Virus record (IMG/VR): IMGVR_UViG_3300049893_002454
Location: 1-64,000 of that record
DNA: 64,000 bases
DNA from: a virus
Strand: one strand, 5' to 3'
Shown: positions 44,601 through 53,297 of the stretch, piece by piece
Numbering within the stretch: position 1 is the stretch's first letter
Layout of the letters: every line of letters begins with the position of its first letter
Notes under the pieces: generated by a model
Database searches by the model: none
What the model was told of the DNA's origin: nothing
The model's input: the letters and a program-made list of their open reading frames with translations, nothing else
Position numbers and translations under genes: made by a program

Positions 44601-45525
44601 TGCAAAAACAGGAATTACCTCTGGCGTGCTTCAGAAAATCGAAGTAGAATTGCGCAAATTGCCATCGCACTATCTCACTGAAAAAAGCATCGCTACTACA
44701 ATTGAGATACTTCTAGGTAAATTTGCACCCACTACAATCAGACCTAGAGTTGAACGCACACCCGCTCCAGCGGCAACATCTCCTACAGTCAAATCTGATG
44801 GTGGCGAAAAGTTCATTGAATCACTAACTAAGACAATTTTTAATGGTAATGTGCTTGCTATTAGATTGCAACCTACAGCGCAAGATTCAGTAGAACAATT
44901 AAACAGCAAAGCCGAAGAACTAATGAAATATCTTCATTTATTAACTCAGGCGCAAGCATCTCTTACTAAAGAGATTGCATCAGCAGCAAAAGATCCGACA
45001 CTACTAAGTCGACTGCGCGATTATCTTGCAACAGCAAAGGCATATCGCTCGCACTTACTAAAAGCAATTAATAAGGCCAAGGACCTAGCTGAGCGCGCAT
45101 CGGAAAGTGCCGATATAGAAGAGTACGATTACATTAAAGAAACCTTATCTCAATCAAAAGCTAAACTACAAGACTTTATTAGTCGCATGTCTAAACTGCC
45201 CCAGTATAAGGATAAGGAGAGTATCGTGCGTAAAGTGTCCACTGCACTAGGTAGTCTTGTTAATGTCTCAGATATGGCTGATGCAATAAACCCTCAGCAC
45301 ATTCAGCTACTACTGATGGACTTAAACAATAAATTATCAAAAGGTGATAACTTTGATAATATTATGCTTGATATTGATAAGTATCGGGTACGTAATACCG
45401 TGCCGTCACATGAACGAGAAGTTAAAGAGGATGTTGCTGCTGTCGAGTCAGTATTCAATGAGCAGTCTGAACGGTGGGAGTCTGCCATTAAGCACGAACA
45501 ATCACAATCTTTAAAGGACCACTGA
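41641..45525 (+). CDS. Giant 1294-residue protein of unknown function
   Basis: Mostly helical with long polar, Ser/Thr/Lys/Ala-rich stretches and predicted coiled coils near the C terminus (SKAEELMKYLHLLTQAQAS, KAINKAKDLAERASESAD). No known domain recognised. Size and position before a trigger factor suggest a large structural or injected virion protein, but this is inference. It starts by ATGA overlap with the sigma-like gene. Confidence 0.75.
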   Translation: MTIWQLISQKNIDKFRISGNIVYALKAIAAKARIPSRPKFSIAPTTVEDFFAILDSISMSGGSMGDPMQQLLNKQVARFLLAYLKHLPPETQVLRSQLPSNHLTGFIAAVLPFDKSSLQALSAHLSEATYPTEEISSMVKELVADNNSLKNILSFTLGTAFIDVIKHQIINNPILTVLPNNIVKVAAKKPFQSNGPRLNDLIEALRITHGRYLIEYNQLALADFMRGSSDFDNMFPGGFTAEHKKTLSTLPAKMMIMSSAYIRHYTELQRALHDYCWSNITDVNTKVISHSGEVLTPNIYINPGISDIKGVKSIANLLSKEQKLANLDLKMTTWNGQSYNVNATHLSMEDIRKHFISSRTYSDISSEIIDGSAEAIESARMHMRAQDMPRFIKGIAGLMTSPSTSAATDLIEEFITLAKEAVSKSIASRGNVFIDASTDAKKTYGKTSTGTSLLGTAFKTKDLDNILIINEDMLFSFEVAYTKISNKYSQLFKEQSQVRQILVNIFKSYAIPLLPMTMRYLYNAPSAAKIVDISSAPNLSEQTKTSAAEAIRAVTDDFLPQLSETLSSVPFQERYAANATEYNETVVHTDKISTLRNESLGTDINPSILQPILKHLGIDDAGIKSKQADIALAYSSMGRDSGRRTGEMINKIIADVMRRYHELSLQGGAGGVTWEHVSVYIGNKVLPGIIEEYITSVLSKKMSADTSERREEIENFINTSFMSLKSGRSQGTISSNTIYGKLSQLYEAYAIKQNKGEDASKLINNALGALITGADYGYRAERAAPAVHAVKSLLKRNKEDKSVTDENWSDPANPRPRSMEELAHITKAFADPIPDITSRAPGIVRKKRLNIQPGNRFSRAQVEKMNQERKVEGKGKIVEPTVHHSLLNAIRRLGNNLISDPISVIRTSFLERKEEILSVSPAYASDIIPYTKGGPIQLRESPFIAAEYIPPQVEVDFSTIHLDADRSRVVIDKSDESPVIKKSIEDLAKTGITSGVLQKIEVELRKLPSHYLTEKSIATTIEILLGKFAPTTIRPRVERTPAPAATSPTVKSDGGEKFIESLTKTIFNGNVLAIRLQPTAQDSVEQLNSKAEELMKYLHLLTQAQASLTKEIASAAKDPTLLSRLRDYLATAKAYRSHLLKAINKAKDLAERASESADIEEYDYIKETLSQSKAKLQDFISRMSKLPQYKDKESIVRKVSTALGSLVNVSDMADAINPQHIQLLLMDLNNKLSKGDNFDNIMLDIDKYRVRNTVPSHEREVKEDVAAVESVFNEQSERWESAIKHEQSQSLKDH

Positions 45526-45547
45526 TAGGTTAGGAGATAGTAGAATT

Positions 45548-46762
45548 ATGTTAGTAAATATAGAAGATATCAACAATATAGAAAAGCAGCTCCTTTTTTC
45601 TGTTGAGCCGCTGCGAGTAGAACATACTATAAGCTCTTTTATTAAAGAAATTGCACCCAGAGTTGATGCCAAAGGATTTAGAAAGGGAATGGTCCCAGAT
45701 AATGTTATTAGGCATCAGTATAAAGATGCCATTTTAGCGGAATGTTCAGCTAGAATGGTTCAAGAGGAAGTAATCACCTCTATTCGGGATAGGCAATTAA
45801 AGGTAGTCGGATCTCCTGTCTTAATTGAGAAGGATAGGATGTCCAATCGCAAAAGCCATGTTGGCGAATTTATGTTAGATGGTTCATTTAGTTTTTCGGT
45901 CATGGCAGATTTCGAACCTGAGCTTAAGGTTATAGTGCCTGATGACTTACATATCTCAGAAGCCATGCCTTCATTAGATAGCTTAGTTGATGACGATCTT
46001 CGTAAGGCACAGGCAGCGCTCGCACAGTTGGATTTCGTGGAGCGCCCGGCAAATAAGGATGATCAAGTAGCTGTAGAATTCCTTGATGGAAGCAATAACC
46101 ATGCATCAATTATGATATCTGATAAACCAGATATATTTGCTTCTCACGAAGACTTTATCGGCAAGTCAGCAAATGATGAGCTAGAAGTTCCGCTAGCTGA
46201 TGGAAGTGCGGTATCAGTGCGGATTACCGCAGTATTTGCGGTAACTATGCCACAGATTGATAATGAGTTCGCACGATCATCAATGTTTGAATCACTTGAT
46301 GATATGAAGAAGTCACTTGCTGCTAAGAGATCTCACGATTATTCTACTCCACTTAGAGCTAAGATATACTCTGAGATACTAGCACAACTAGTTGCAGCAA
46401 ATCCAGTAGAGATACCTGGACGCTGGGTTGATGCTGAGGTAACAACAATATGTCGCAGACTAAATATTGAAGCTCAGCCAGGCGAGCTACTCGTTTCATT
46501 TAAAGAATTGGCACGTAGGAATATTTTATCAAATCTATTTCTAGATTCCATCTATCGTGATCATGAAAATATTCATATGTCTGCTGATGAGGTCTTCGGT
46601 ATAATAGAGAGTGAGGCGCAGAAGATTGGACGAACTCCTGACGAGGTACTTACACACTTGAGGAACTCCGGCCAATATGAGCTTCTAATGTCCTCCTACG
46701 AGAGAAACAGAGCCATAGATTATCTTATTTCACAAGCACAGGTCAAACAGGAGCAAGTATGA
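45548..46762 (+). CDS. tig: Trigger factor (ribosome-bound chaperone)
   Basis: 404 residues. The ribosome-binding signature is GFRKGMVPDNVIRHQYKD (family GFRxGxxP). The middle region (RPANKDDQVAVEFLDG, VRITAVFAVTMPQIDNEFAR) corresponds to the PPIase-like part, and the helical C-terminal part holds the long arm (FESLDDMKKSLAAKRSHDY). It is slightly shorter than the usual ~430. It docks at the ribosome exit on L23 and shields nascent chains. A 22-base gap separates it from the giant gene, with GGAG before the ATG. Confidence 0.88.
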   Translation: MLVNIEDINNIEKQLLFSVEPLRVEHTISSFIKEIAPRVDAKGFRKGMVPDNVIRHQYKDAILAECSARMVQEEVITSIRDRQLKVVGSPVLIEKDRMSNRKSHVGEFMLDGSFSFSVMADFEPELKVIVPDDLHISEAMPSLDSLVDDDLRKAQAALAQLDFVERPANKDDQVAVEFLDGSNNHASIMISDKPDIFASHEDFIGKSANDELEVPLADGSAVSVRITAVFAVTMPQIDNEFARSSMFESLDDMKKSLAAKRSHDYSTPLRAKIYSEILAQLVAANPVEIPGRWVDAEVTTICRRLNIEAQPGELLVSFKELARRNILSNLFLDSIYRDHENIHMSADEVFGIIESEAQKIGRTPDEVLTHLRNSGQYELLMSSYERNRAIDYLISQAQVKQEQV

Positions 46763-46986
46763 CAACAGCACAACAAACAATAGGTTCAATTTCAGGTTTT
46801 ATCGTTAAGACAATTACAGTTATTCCCGGCAAGGGAGAAGAAGACGTAGGTAAGGTACGTGTGGTACTTGAGGCTAGCAAAGAGGATTTGCGCGCGGCCG
46901 ATCGCGACCTTACGGCAATTCTTGGTGCAATGACCATGCATCAATCGACAAATGAGTCGGTAGCAGTACAAGCGCGATTCGCCTGA
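46759..46986 (+). CDS. Small uncharacterised protein downstream of trigger factor
   Basis: 75 residues (MTTAQQTIGSISGFIVKTIT), beta/alpha by appearance, no family recognised. It overlaps tig by ATGA and is the last gene before a terminator. Confidence 0.6.
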   Translation: MTTAQQTIGSISGFIVKTITVIPGKGEEDVGKVRVVLEASKEDLRAADRDLTAILGAMTMHQSTNESVAVQARFA

Positions 46987-47011
46987 TTAGTATAACAATC
47001 TAAATAAACTA

Positions 47012-47039
47012 TAGGGGAGACGGCTAATCCCCTATTTTT
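47012..47039 (+). terminator. Rho-independent terminator
   Basis: A 7-bp stem TAGGGGA (47012-47018) / TCCCCTA (47028-47034) with a 9-base loop is followed by TTTTT. It would end the transcript carrying the giant gene, tig and the small gene, just before the DnaE block. Confidence 0.85.
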
Positions 47040-47048
47040 ATATTTTAT

Positions 47049-47378
47049 ATGACAAATAACTTCTATGATCTAGTACAAGTAAGACAGCTGAGAGGCTGTA
47101 AGACTTGTAGAACAGTACAATACACATTTCCACAACCAATAGGAAAGAGCATAGAAGATTATCTGTTGCCTTTCGGCAAGCTAGCTTACGATCTTGATAT
47201 ATACTCTATAATCAAGATTGATAATGATGCAATATTATTGCAATCAAAACTTGGCACGGTAGATATGCATGTCAAGTTCAAAGACAAAGAGGATTTGAGG
47301 ATTGTCAGTTTATTCGAGGTGCAGTTAGCTGCCTACCTTCAGAGTGAACTAAGTATCCCAATCTCAGGAGTTTATTAA
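47049..47378 (+). CDS. Uncharacterised 109-residue protein
   Basis: It has RGCKTCRTVQYTFPQ (CxxC) and beta-rich sequence. No family recognised. It overlaps dnaE by one base, so both are probably co-expressed. Confidence 0.6.
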   Translation: MTNNFYDLVQVRQLRGCKTCRTVQYTFPQPIGKSIEDYLLPFGKLAYDLDIYSIIKIDNDAILLQSKLGTVDMHVKFKDKEDLRIVSLFEVQLAAYLQSELSIPISGVY

Positions 47379-50300
47379 TGGATAATTTCGTAAATCTTCA
47401 TTCACATACATACCACTCTCATATGGATGCGATTATCCGCATCTCAGATTTATTTAAACGAGTAGCAGAGCTAGGGCAGCCAGGGATAGCAATTACCGAT
47501 CACGGTGTATTAGCCGGCATACATGAGGGGTACAAGGAATATAAGAAGTATAAGGATCAGGGCCAGCATATCAAATTTATCCCTGGCAGTGAGATATACT
47601 ACTGTGAAGATTTAAATGATCCTAAGTCTAAACGCAGACACTTAGTGGTCTTAGCTCAGAATGAGGAGGGATACCGAAATCTATTGCAGATCAATGCTGC
47701 TGGATTTAATAACTCAGTTACGGTAATGGGAAGGCAATTTCCGCGAGTTGATCTGAATATTCTTAAAAAGCATTCAGCAGGACTATTTGTAAACTCGGCA
47801 TGTGGAGGATCTCCTTTCGCATCGGCAATTTTTGAAAAAAATATCAAACGAGCAAAGGATTTAGCCTCTACCTTTAGAGATATCTTTGGTGATAAATTCT
47901 ATATTGAGCTACAGCCTCACGAGCTGCAAAGAGGAGATTTTAATCAGGCGTTCTTAAATGAGCAATTGAAGTTTCTGGCTGATGAGCTAAAAATAAATAT
48001 GATTGCCACATGCGACTCTCATTATCTCACAAGCAAGCATGAGAAGTACCATGATATGGTTCTGGCCATTGGAGCAAAGAAGGCATTAGAGGATCCTAAA
48101 CGGCATCGATATGCAACATATCAGGCATGCCTTATCTGTGCGGGTACAGGAGAGTACCCTTCTGATTCCAAGAAGGAATGTTACCAGTGCGGAGGATCAA
48201 AATACAGCTCTATCAAACCCTGTCCAGAGTTTTATTTGAAGGAGAGTAGTCAATTAAATAAGTATTTTGCACAGAAGTTCGATAGTGGAACAGCTGATGC
48301 ACTAATTGCAAATACAGTAAAGATTGCTAACGAATGTGAGTATCCTGATTATATGGCTCCCAAGGGGCATAGATTGCCAGCCTTTCCATGGAAAGATGAG
48401 CCTGATGCAAAAGAGTTTGAATCATGGGTGACAGATAAACCATCATTATCATCATTGCCAAAAGATGCATCGTATCTAAGATTTCGTATCAAAAAGGCTT
48501 TTGATAAGTATACAGCAGATTTTTCTAAAGAAAAGAAGCAGGAGTATTGGGAGCGTGTAAAAAAAGAACTTGATATTCTAGAGATGCGCAACTTCAGTTC
48601 GTACATGCTAATCGTAGCAGACTATATTCAGTGGGCTAAGAATAATGGTGTAACTGTCGGGCCAGGTCGTGGATGTTTAACTGGCGACACTAAAGTACTT
48701 ACAGCAAACAGAGGTTTTACTGACCTTGCTGACATTAAAATTGGAGATAAGGTATTCTCCCATACGGGGGAAATACGAAATGTCTCTGACACTATGCGTT
48801 ATGATGTTGCTGATGAAGAATTATTATCTATAAAGACGGAACATTCTTGTGGCAATATAGTCTTAACAAAAGATCATCGGGTCTACGGATCAAAGTCCGA
48901 TCCGGCTCATAGAAAGTTGATAAAGTGGATAGCAGCGGAGAACCTATCGGTAGGCGACTATATATTCATGCCATACCCAAAAAGAGAGTCCATTGCAGTC
49001 TCGGATATCATTTTACATGAACGCGACTCTAATGGTAATAGCATACAGCGACAAATTGAGATTGATTCTAAATTTGCATATTTTATAGGGCAGTGGGTGG
49101 GTGCTGGATATTATTTAGTTGACGATAACCGCCAGCGTATAGGCATAAGGTTGGATATACGAAATATAGAGGAGGCGAGTAAAGTACATACGTATCTTAA
49201 ATCTATGGGATTCAATTCTCGACTGTCGGAAGATAGCGTCACGCATTCACATGTTATAGTAGACAGCCAACCACTGTCCAGAATGTTGTCAGACCTATTT
49301 CCCAAATATAATAATACTGATGACTCCAGATACATCGGACAATTCACTAACCTTCCTGATAATCTGCTTACTGAATTGATCCTAGGACTAGCATCAGCTA
49401 TTGAGAGCACGGAAATTAATAATCAAATTGATATAATATCAGTTAATACACGTAGTAAAACTTTGGCTCTGGAGCTTAAAGAGTGCTCATTATACTTGAT
49501 GGTCCCAACATCAATACTGGTCAATTCTATAGATGATACGTATAAGATTGATTTTAGACTGCTTTATGACGATACAATCGATAATACCGGTTATCTATGT
49601 AAGATCTTAGACATAACGACATCAAAAGCAGATTATGTATATGATATTACTGTAGATGAGGATCATTCCTATGTAACATCAAATTATGCAGTGCATAATA
49701 GCGTAGGAGGATCATTAGTGGCTTACTTGCTAAATATCCATATGGCAGACTCAATTAAATACGGGCTATTATTTGAGCGGTTCCAAAATAGGGAAAAGAA
49801 GTCACTCCCCGATATAGATTGTGACTTTGCTCCAAGTGGTCGAGAAAAGGTCATACAATATTGCAGAGATAAGTATGGTGAGGATAAGGTCGCCTTCATA
49901 TCTAATATTCTGCGCTTAACTCCAAAATTAGTCATTAAGGACGTGGCTCGCTCATTGGTTATAGGTGGCGATAAAAGTACTGCATTTAAGATAGCTAATG
50001 ATGTTACAGCCAGCATTCCAGACCTGATAATAGAGGGTAGTAAGAGAATTAAGGTTGATACGATGGCCAAGGCAATGCAGGCCTCCGAGAAGTTGACCAA
50101 GTTTATACAAGAGTACCCTATTGTGCTAGAATATGCCAATGAGTTAATTGGGGTGCCTCGAAGTTTTGCCACTCATGCTGCCGGCATAGTTATATCAGAC
50201 ACTCCGCTACCAGAATGTGCTCCGCTTAGGCGAGACGGTGATGGAATTATATCGGTTCAGTATGACAAGGACCAATGTGAGGAGATCGGATTAGTTAAAA

Positions 50301-52033
50301 TGGATATTCTCGGTCTTGATACACTAGACGTATTGGATGAGACTAGAGAGATAGCTAATTCATTAGGCATTAACCTACCAGATCTTGGTGATCTAGAGGA
50401 CGGAGATCCTAAAGCATATAAGCTCATACATCTGGGACATACTACTGGAATGTTCCAATTAAATAACAGTATGACTCCGCTATGCAAAGCAATGCTGCCT
50501 AAGACCATATCTGATATAGCAGCTATCAGTGCTATAGGTAGACCCTCGGTAAGTAAGCAGGATAGGATAGAATTCATAAACCGTCGTTTTGGGCGCAGTC
50601 CAATAACATATGTTAATAAGTGTTTAGAGCCAGTATTTAAGCATACCTATGGCATTCCAGTGTATGAAGAGGATTTGCTTAAACTCGCTAAGATAGTTGC
50701 CGGATGGGATCTATCAGAAGCAGATGGCCTGAGAAAATTGACTAAATTAAAGGAAAAGGGGGCACATCTAGCAGCGGAGCTAGAAAAGAAATTTATTGTA
50801 GATGCAATGAGAACCTCTGACTTATCAGAAAAAGAGGCAACAGAAATCTGGACTTCAGTCGTAGCACCATTCGCCTCGTATGCATTTAACTTATCACATG
50901 CAATTATGTATAGTATGATTTCATATCAAACTGCATATTATAAAGCGCATGCAGTTGGTCCTTTTATATGTGCAAACCTTAATAATCAGACTAAGGGAAA
51001 TAAGAAGGACCGGGCTGAGATTATTGATGCATTAAAGAAGGATGCTAAGTTATTTAAAATCAATATTCAGGCATGTGATATAAATATCTCTAAAGAATAT
51101 TATACTATGAAGGATAAGAATACTATTGTTACCGGACTTGGAGCTGTGAAAGGTGTTGGCAAAGGAGGGGCCCTTAGAGCTATCATTGCCGGGCAACCAT
51201 ATGCCTCATTCCAAGACTTCTTACATCGGACGCCAGGTAATTTAGTTAATAAATCAGTAATAGCATCACTAGCTTTGGCTGGTGCCTTCGATAGCCTGGG
51301 GATATCAAGAAAATATATCTTTGAAAACTTTTTAGAAATTCGCAAGGAATTACAGGCTTATGCTAAAAAGCATGGTGAGGTGGTGACTGTTGAAATAGAA
51401 GAGGAGGTTGAGGTCCCAGATGTAGCTGACGATAACAATTTGACAGCTACTGATAGTGCATCTGATGATAGTTACGATGGCGACTTTGAGGAGCGGTCAG
51501 TTAAGACAAAAGTAGTGATCGAGAAAAAGATTAAGAGATCATTCAGATTAACCCCCGAGCTTCTTGCCGCATTCGTGCCATCTACTCATGAAAAAGCAAA
51601 TATAGAGTTTACCATAAGAGAAAAGCTCGAAGGAGAAAAGAGTACTCTTGGAGAATATCTCTCTGGTGACATATCTACCTTATATCCAGGATTTTTTATT
51701 GAAGGTAGGTATGCCCAGTCATATACTAGCTTACAAACAATGGTTAATAATATTAACTTTCCTACTGAAGGAATTATTACTTCAATAAGTGAAATTCAAA
51801 TAAAGAAAGAAGGAAAGAATAAGGGTCGATTTATGGGTAAATTGACAGTAGAAAATTTGCGCGGAGAAAGTGTAGAAGTTACTATATGGGCAGATCAATA
51901 TGAAAAATTAAAGAAGATACTTCGAGTAGGGTTGCCGATAAGAGGCATGTTTAAGGTCAACGATTACGCTGGTACTAAAACCCTCGTTTTAATAAATTTA
52001 GAATCATACTATAAAAGTTCAGGTGAGCAATGA
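47378..52033 (+). CDS. dnaE: DNA polymerase III alpha subunit (DnaE), interrupted by an intein
   Basis: 1551 codons; about 1209 residues after intein removal. N-terminal PHP: NLHSHTYHSHMDAIIRISD, AITDHGVLAG. A zinc-ribbon insertion with C251-C254 and C268-C271 lies in the PHP-to-palm region. Core: GPGRG|SVGGSLVAYLL (interrupted by the intein), SLPDIDCDFAPSG (catalytic aspartates, about 811-817), SFATHAAGIVIS, VKMDILGLDTLD. A helix-hairpin-helix region and C-terminal OB-like part follow. It is the probable replicative polymerase. CAGGAG precedes the ATG. Confidence 0.95.
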   Translation: MDNFVNLHSHTYHSHMDAIIRISDLFKRVAELGQPGIAITDHGVLAGIHEGYKEYKKYKDQGQHIKFIPGSEIYYCEDLNDPKSKRRHLVVLAQNEEGYRNLLQINAAGFNNSVTVMGRQFPRVDLNILKKHSAGLFVNSACGGSPFASAIFEKNIKRAKDLASTFRDIFGDKFYIELQPHELQRGDFNQAFLNEQLKFLADELKINMIATCDSHYLTSKHEKYHDMVLAIGAKKALEDPKRHRYATYQACLICAGTGEYPSDSKKECYQCGGSKYSSIKPCPEFYLKESSQLNKYFAQKFDSGTADALIANTVKIANECEYPDYMAPKGHRLPAFPWKDEPDAKEFESWVTDKPSLSSLPKDASYLRFRIKKAFDKYTADFSKEKKQEYWERVKKELDILEMRNFSSYMLIVADYIQWAKNNGVTVGPGRGCLTGDTKVLTANRGFTDLADIKIGDKVFSHTGEIRNVSDTMRYDVADEELLSIKTEHSCGNIVLTKDHRVYGSKSDPAHRKLIKWIAAENLSVGDYIFMPYPKRESIAVSDIILHERDSNGNSIQRQIEIDSKFAYFIGQWVGAGYYLVDDNRQRIGIRLDIRNIEEASKVHTYLKSMGFNSRLSEDSVTHSHVIVDSQPLSRMLSDLFPKYNNTDDSRYIGQFTNLPDNLLTELILGLASAIESTEINNQIDIISVNTRSKTLALELKECSLYLMVPTSILVNSIDDTYKIDFRLLYDDTIDNTGYLCKILDITTSKADYVYDITVDEDHSYVTSNYAVHNSVGGSLVAYLLNIHMADSIKYGLLFERFQNREKKSLPDIDCDFAPSGREKVIQYCRDKYGEDKVAFISNILRLTPKLVIKDVARSLVIGGDKSTAFKIANDVTASIPDLIIEGSKRIKVDTMAKAMQASEKLTKFIQEYPIVLEYANELIGVPRSFATHAAGIVISDTPLPECAPLRRDGDGIISVQYDKDQCEEIGLVKMDILGLDTLDVLDETREIANSLGINLPDLGDLEDGDPKAYKLIHLGHTTGMFQLNNSMTPLCKAMLPKTISDIAAISAIGRPSVSKQDRIEFINRRFGRSPITYVNKCLEPVFKHTYGIPVYEEDLLKLAKIVAGWDLSEADGLRKLTKLKEKGAHLAAELEKKFIVDAMRTSDLSEKEATEIWTSVVAPFASYAFNLSHAIMYSMISYQTAYYKAHAVGPFICANLNNQTKGNKKDRAEIIDALKKDAKLFKINIQACDINISKEYYTMKDKNTIVTGLGAVKGVGKGGALRAIIAGQPYASFQDFLHRTPGNLVNKSVIASLALAGAFDSLGISRKYIFENFLEIRKELQAYAKKHGEVVTVEIEEEVEVPDVADDNNLTATDSASDDSYDGDFEERSVKTKVVIEKKIKRSFRLTPELLAAFVPSTHEKANIEFTIREKLEGEKSTLGEYLSGDISTLYPGFFIEGRYAQSYTSLQTMVNNINFPTEGIITSISEIQIKKEGKNKGRFMGKLTVENLRGESVEVTIWADQYEKLKKILRVGLPIRGMFKVNDYAGTKTLVLINLESYYKSSGEQ
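48674..49699 (+). other. Class 1 intein in DnaE, decayed LAGLIDADG endonuclease
   Basis: A 342-residue intein begins CLTGDTKVLTANRGFTDL (Cys1), has block B VLTKDHRVYG (TxxH), block F DYVYDITVDEDHSYV, and ends AVHN before Ser. The endonuclease parts are FAYFIGQWVGAGYY and LLTELILGLASAIES, where catalytic acids are missing, so homing activity is probably lost. It sits in the conserved GPGRG|S motif of DnaE. Confidence 0.93.
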
Positions 52034-52650
52034 AATGCAATAATTGTCAAACGGCCATACCCCCTTCATTTACTAAAGCATTACAGGATAATGCTTGCCC
52101 TGCGTGCGGCAAAGCGATTATGTCCTCAGCTTTAAATGCTGAATTCTCCTCAATTAAAGAAAAGCTTGCAGATGCAGATGTAGATGAGCAAACATTAGTT
52201 AAAGTTGCGGCTATTATTGCTGGCAAATATGATCTTGTACCTAGAGGGCGGGGCCAGGTCCAAACGACACAGCTAAGCAATCGCGCCACTGCAAAGACTC
52301 GTATGCAGCTGCAAGACGAAGAGATAGAGCGAGAGCTGATGCTTGAGTATCCACAGCTCCAAAATATGCCAGAAAACGAACGAAAGCAAGAAATTTTACT
52401 ATTACGTGCTGAGGCTGAGCGAGAATTTGGATTATCAAAAGGAGATGTTGCGGCAGCTAAAGCAGCCAAAGGATCTGCTGATATTACTCAGTTAAACGAC
52501 ATTGTTCAAAATTTATTGCCTCCAGAGCTACCTAGTGGCCTTGATTTAGATAGTAACGCGACCGATGCAATGACCGCACAAAGAATGGCTAAGCTAGCTG
52601 CTCTAAGAGAAAATCCCAATGTTAATCGATTCAGACGGAGTGATGGATAA
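52030..52650 (+). CDS. Zinc-ribbon protein with helical body
   Basis: 206 residues: MKCNNCQTAIPPSFTKALQD, NACPACGKAI (two CxxC), then an Arg/Glu/Leu-rich helical region and an Asp-containing C-terminal part. It overlaps dnaE by ATGA. A DNA- or replisome-binding role is a guess. Confidence 0.6.
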   Translation: MKCNNCQTAIPPSFTKALQDNACPACGKAIMSSALNAEFSSIKEKLADADVDEQTLVKVAAIIAGKYDLVPRGRGQVQTTQLSNRATAKTRMQLQDEEIERELMLEYPQLQNMPENERKQEILLLRAEAEREFGLSKGDVAAAKAAKGSADITQLNDIVQNLLPPELPSGLDLDSNATDAMTAQRMAKLAALRENPNVNRFRRSDG

Positions 52651-52704
52651 TACTAGCACGTCTACGAGCACTTGCATTAATATATAACTTACTACGGAGA
52701 GTGT

Positions 52705-53253
52705 ATGACAGACGATAGGGCCACCGAAGTTTCTGGTTTGAATTCTAAGGCAGAGTTGATAGAGATGTCGATTAGACACGACCACTCGCTGCCTGATGGT
52801 GGAGATATGTTGATAACGCGTATATTTGCAATTTCGCGAGAGGTGCCTCAAAATATCCATGATCTTGATGCCCCATATGCAGAGTACTTGGCAGGCGCAA
52901 TGCTTAAAGGAATGGCAATGTGCGGGGAGCTATACTCTCTTTCTATAAGCTACGAGCTACGCTGCGAGGCTGCCAAGAAGGCTGCGTTTAGTAGAGCAAT
53001 GATGGTAAAGGCATCGGAGGCTGGATTTAAATCAGCTAAAGATCGTGAACAATATGCCTTTGCAGACCTAGAGTTTATTGAAGCACAGCATAAATGCATT
53101 GAAGCAAAGATGTTTAAGACTATGATAGAAGAGAAAAAACAACTTTTTCTTAAGGCTCACCACCTTATGAAAGATGTCGTATCGAAAGATACTGACTTAC
53201 CAGAGAAAAGCCCCCATGTTCGCAAGGATGAATGGGGCAGAAGAATAGTTTAA
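52705..53253 (+). CDS. Uncharacterised helical protein upstream of SSB, possible recombination mediator
   Basis: 182 residues. The C-terminal two thirds are long amphipathic helices (AAFSRAMMVKASEAGF, FIEAQHKCIEAKMFKTMIEE), similar in size and layout to UvsY-type mediators. No sequence signature was found, so the idea rests on position next to SSB and UvsX. Confidence 0.55.
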   Translation: MTDDRATEVSGLNSKAELIEMSIRHDHSLPDGGDMLITRIFAISREVPQNIHDLDAPYAEYLAGAMLKGMAMCGELYSLSISYELRCEAAKKAAFSRAMMVKASEAGFKSAKDREQYAFADLEFIEAQHKCIEAKMFKTMIEEKKQLFLKAHHLMKDVVSKDTDLPEKSPHVRKDEWGRRIV

Positions 53254-53258
53254 TAATT

Positions 53259-53282
53259 AAAACTTACACATAAAACTTACAC
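53259..53282 (+). repeat. Direct repeat before the ssb start
   Basis: AAAACTTACAC occurs at 53259-53269 and again at 53272-53282, between the previous stop and the TATGGAG ribosome site of ssb. Possibly an autoregulatory operator, as known for T4 gp32, but no evidence beyond the repeat. Confidence 0.4.
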
Positions 53283-53297
53283 TATGGAGAAAACATT

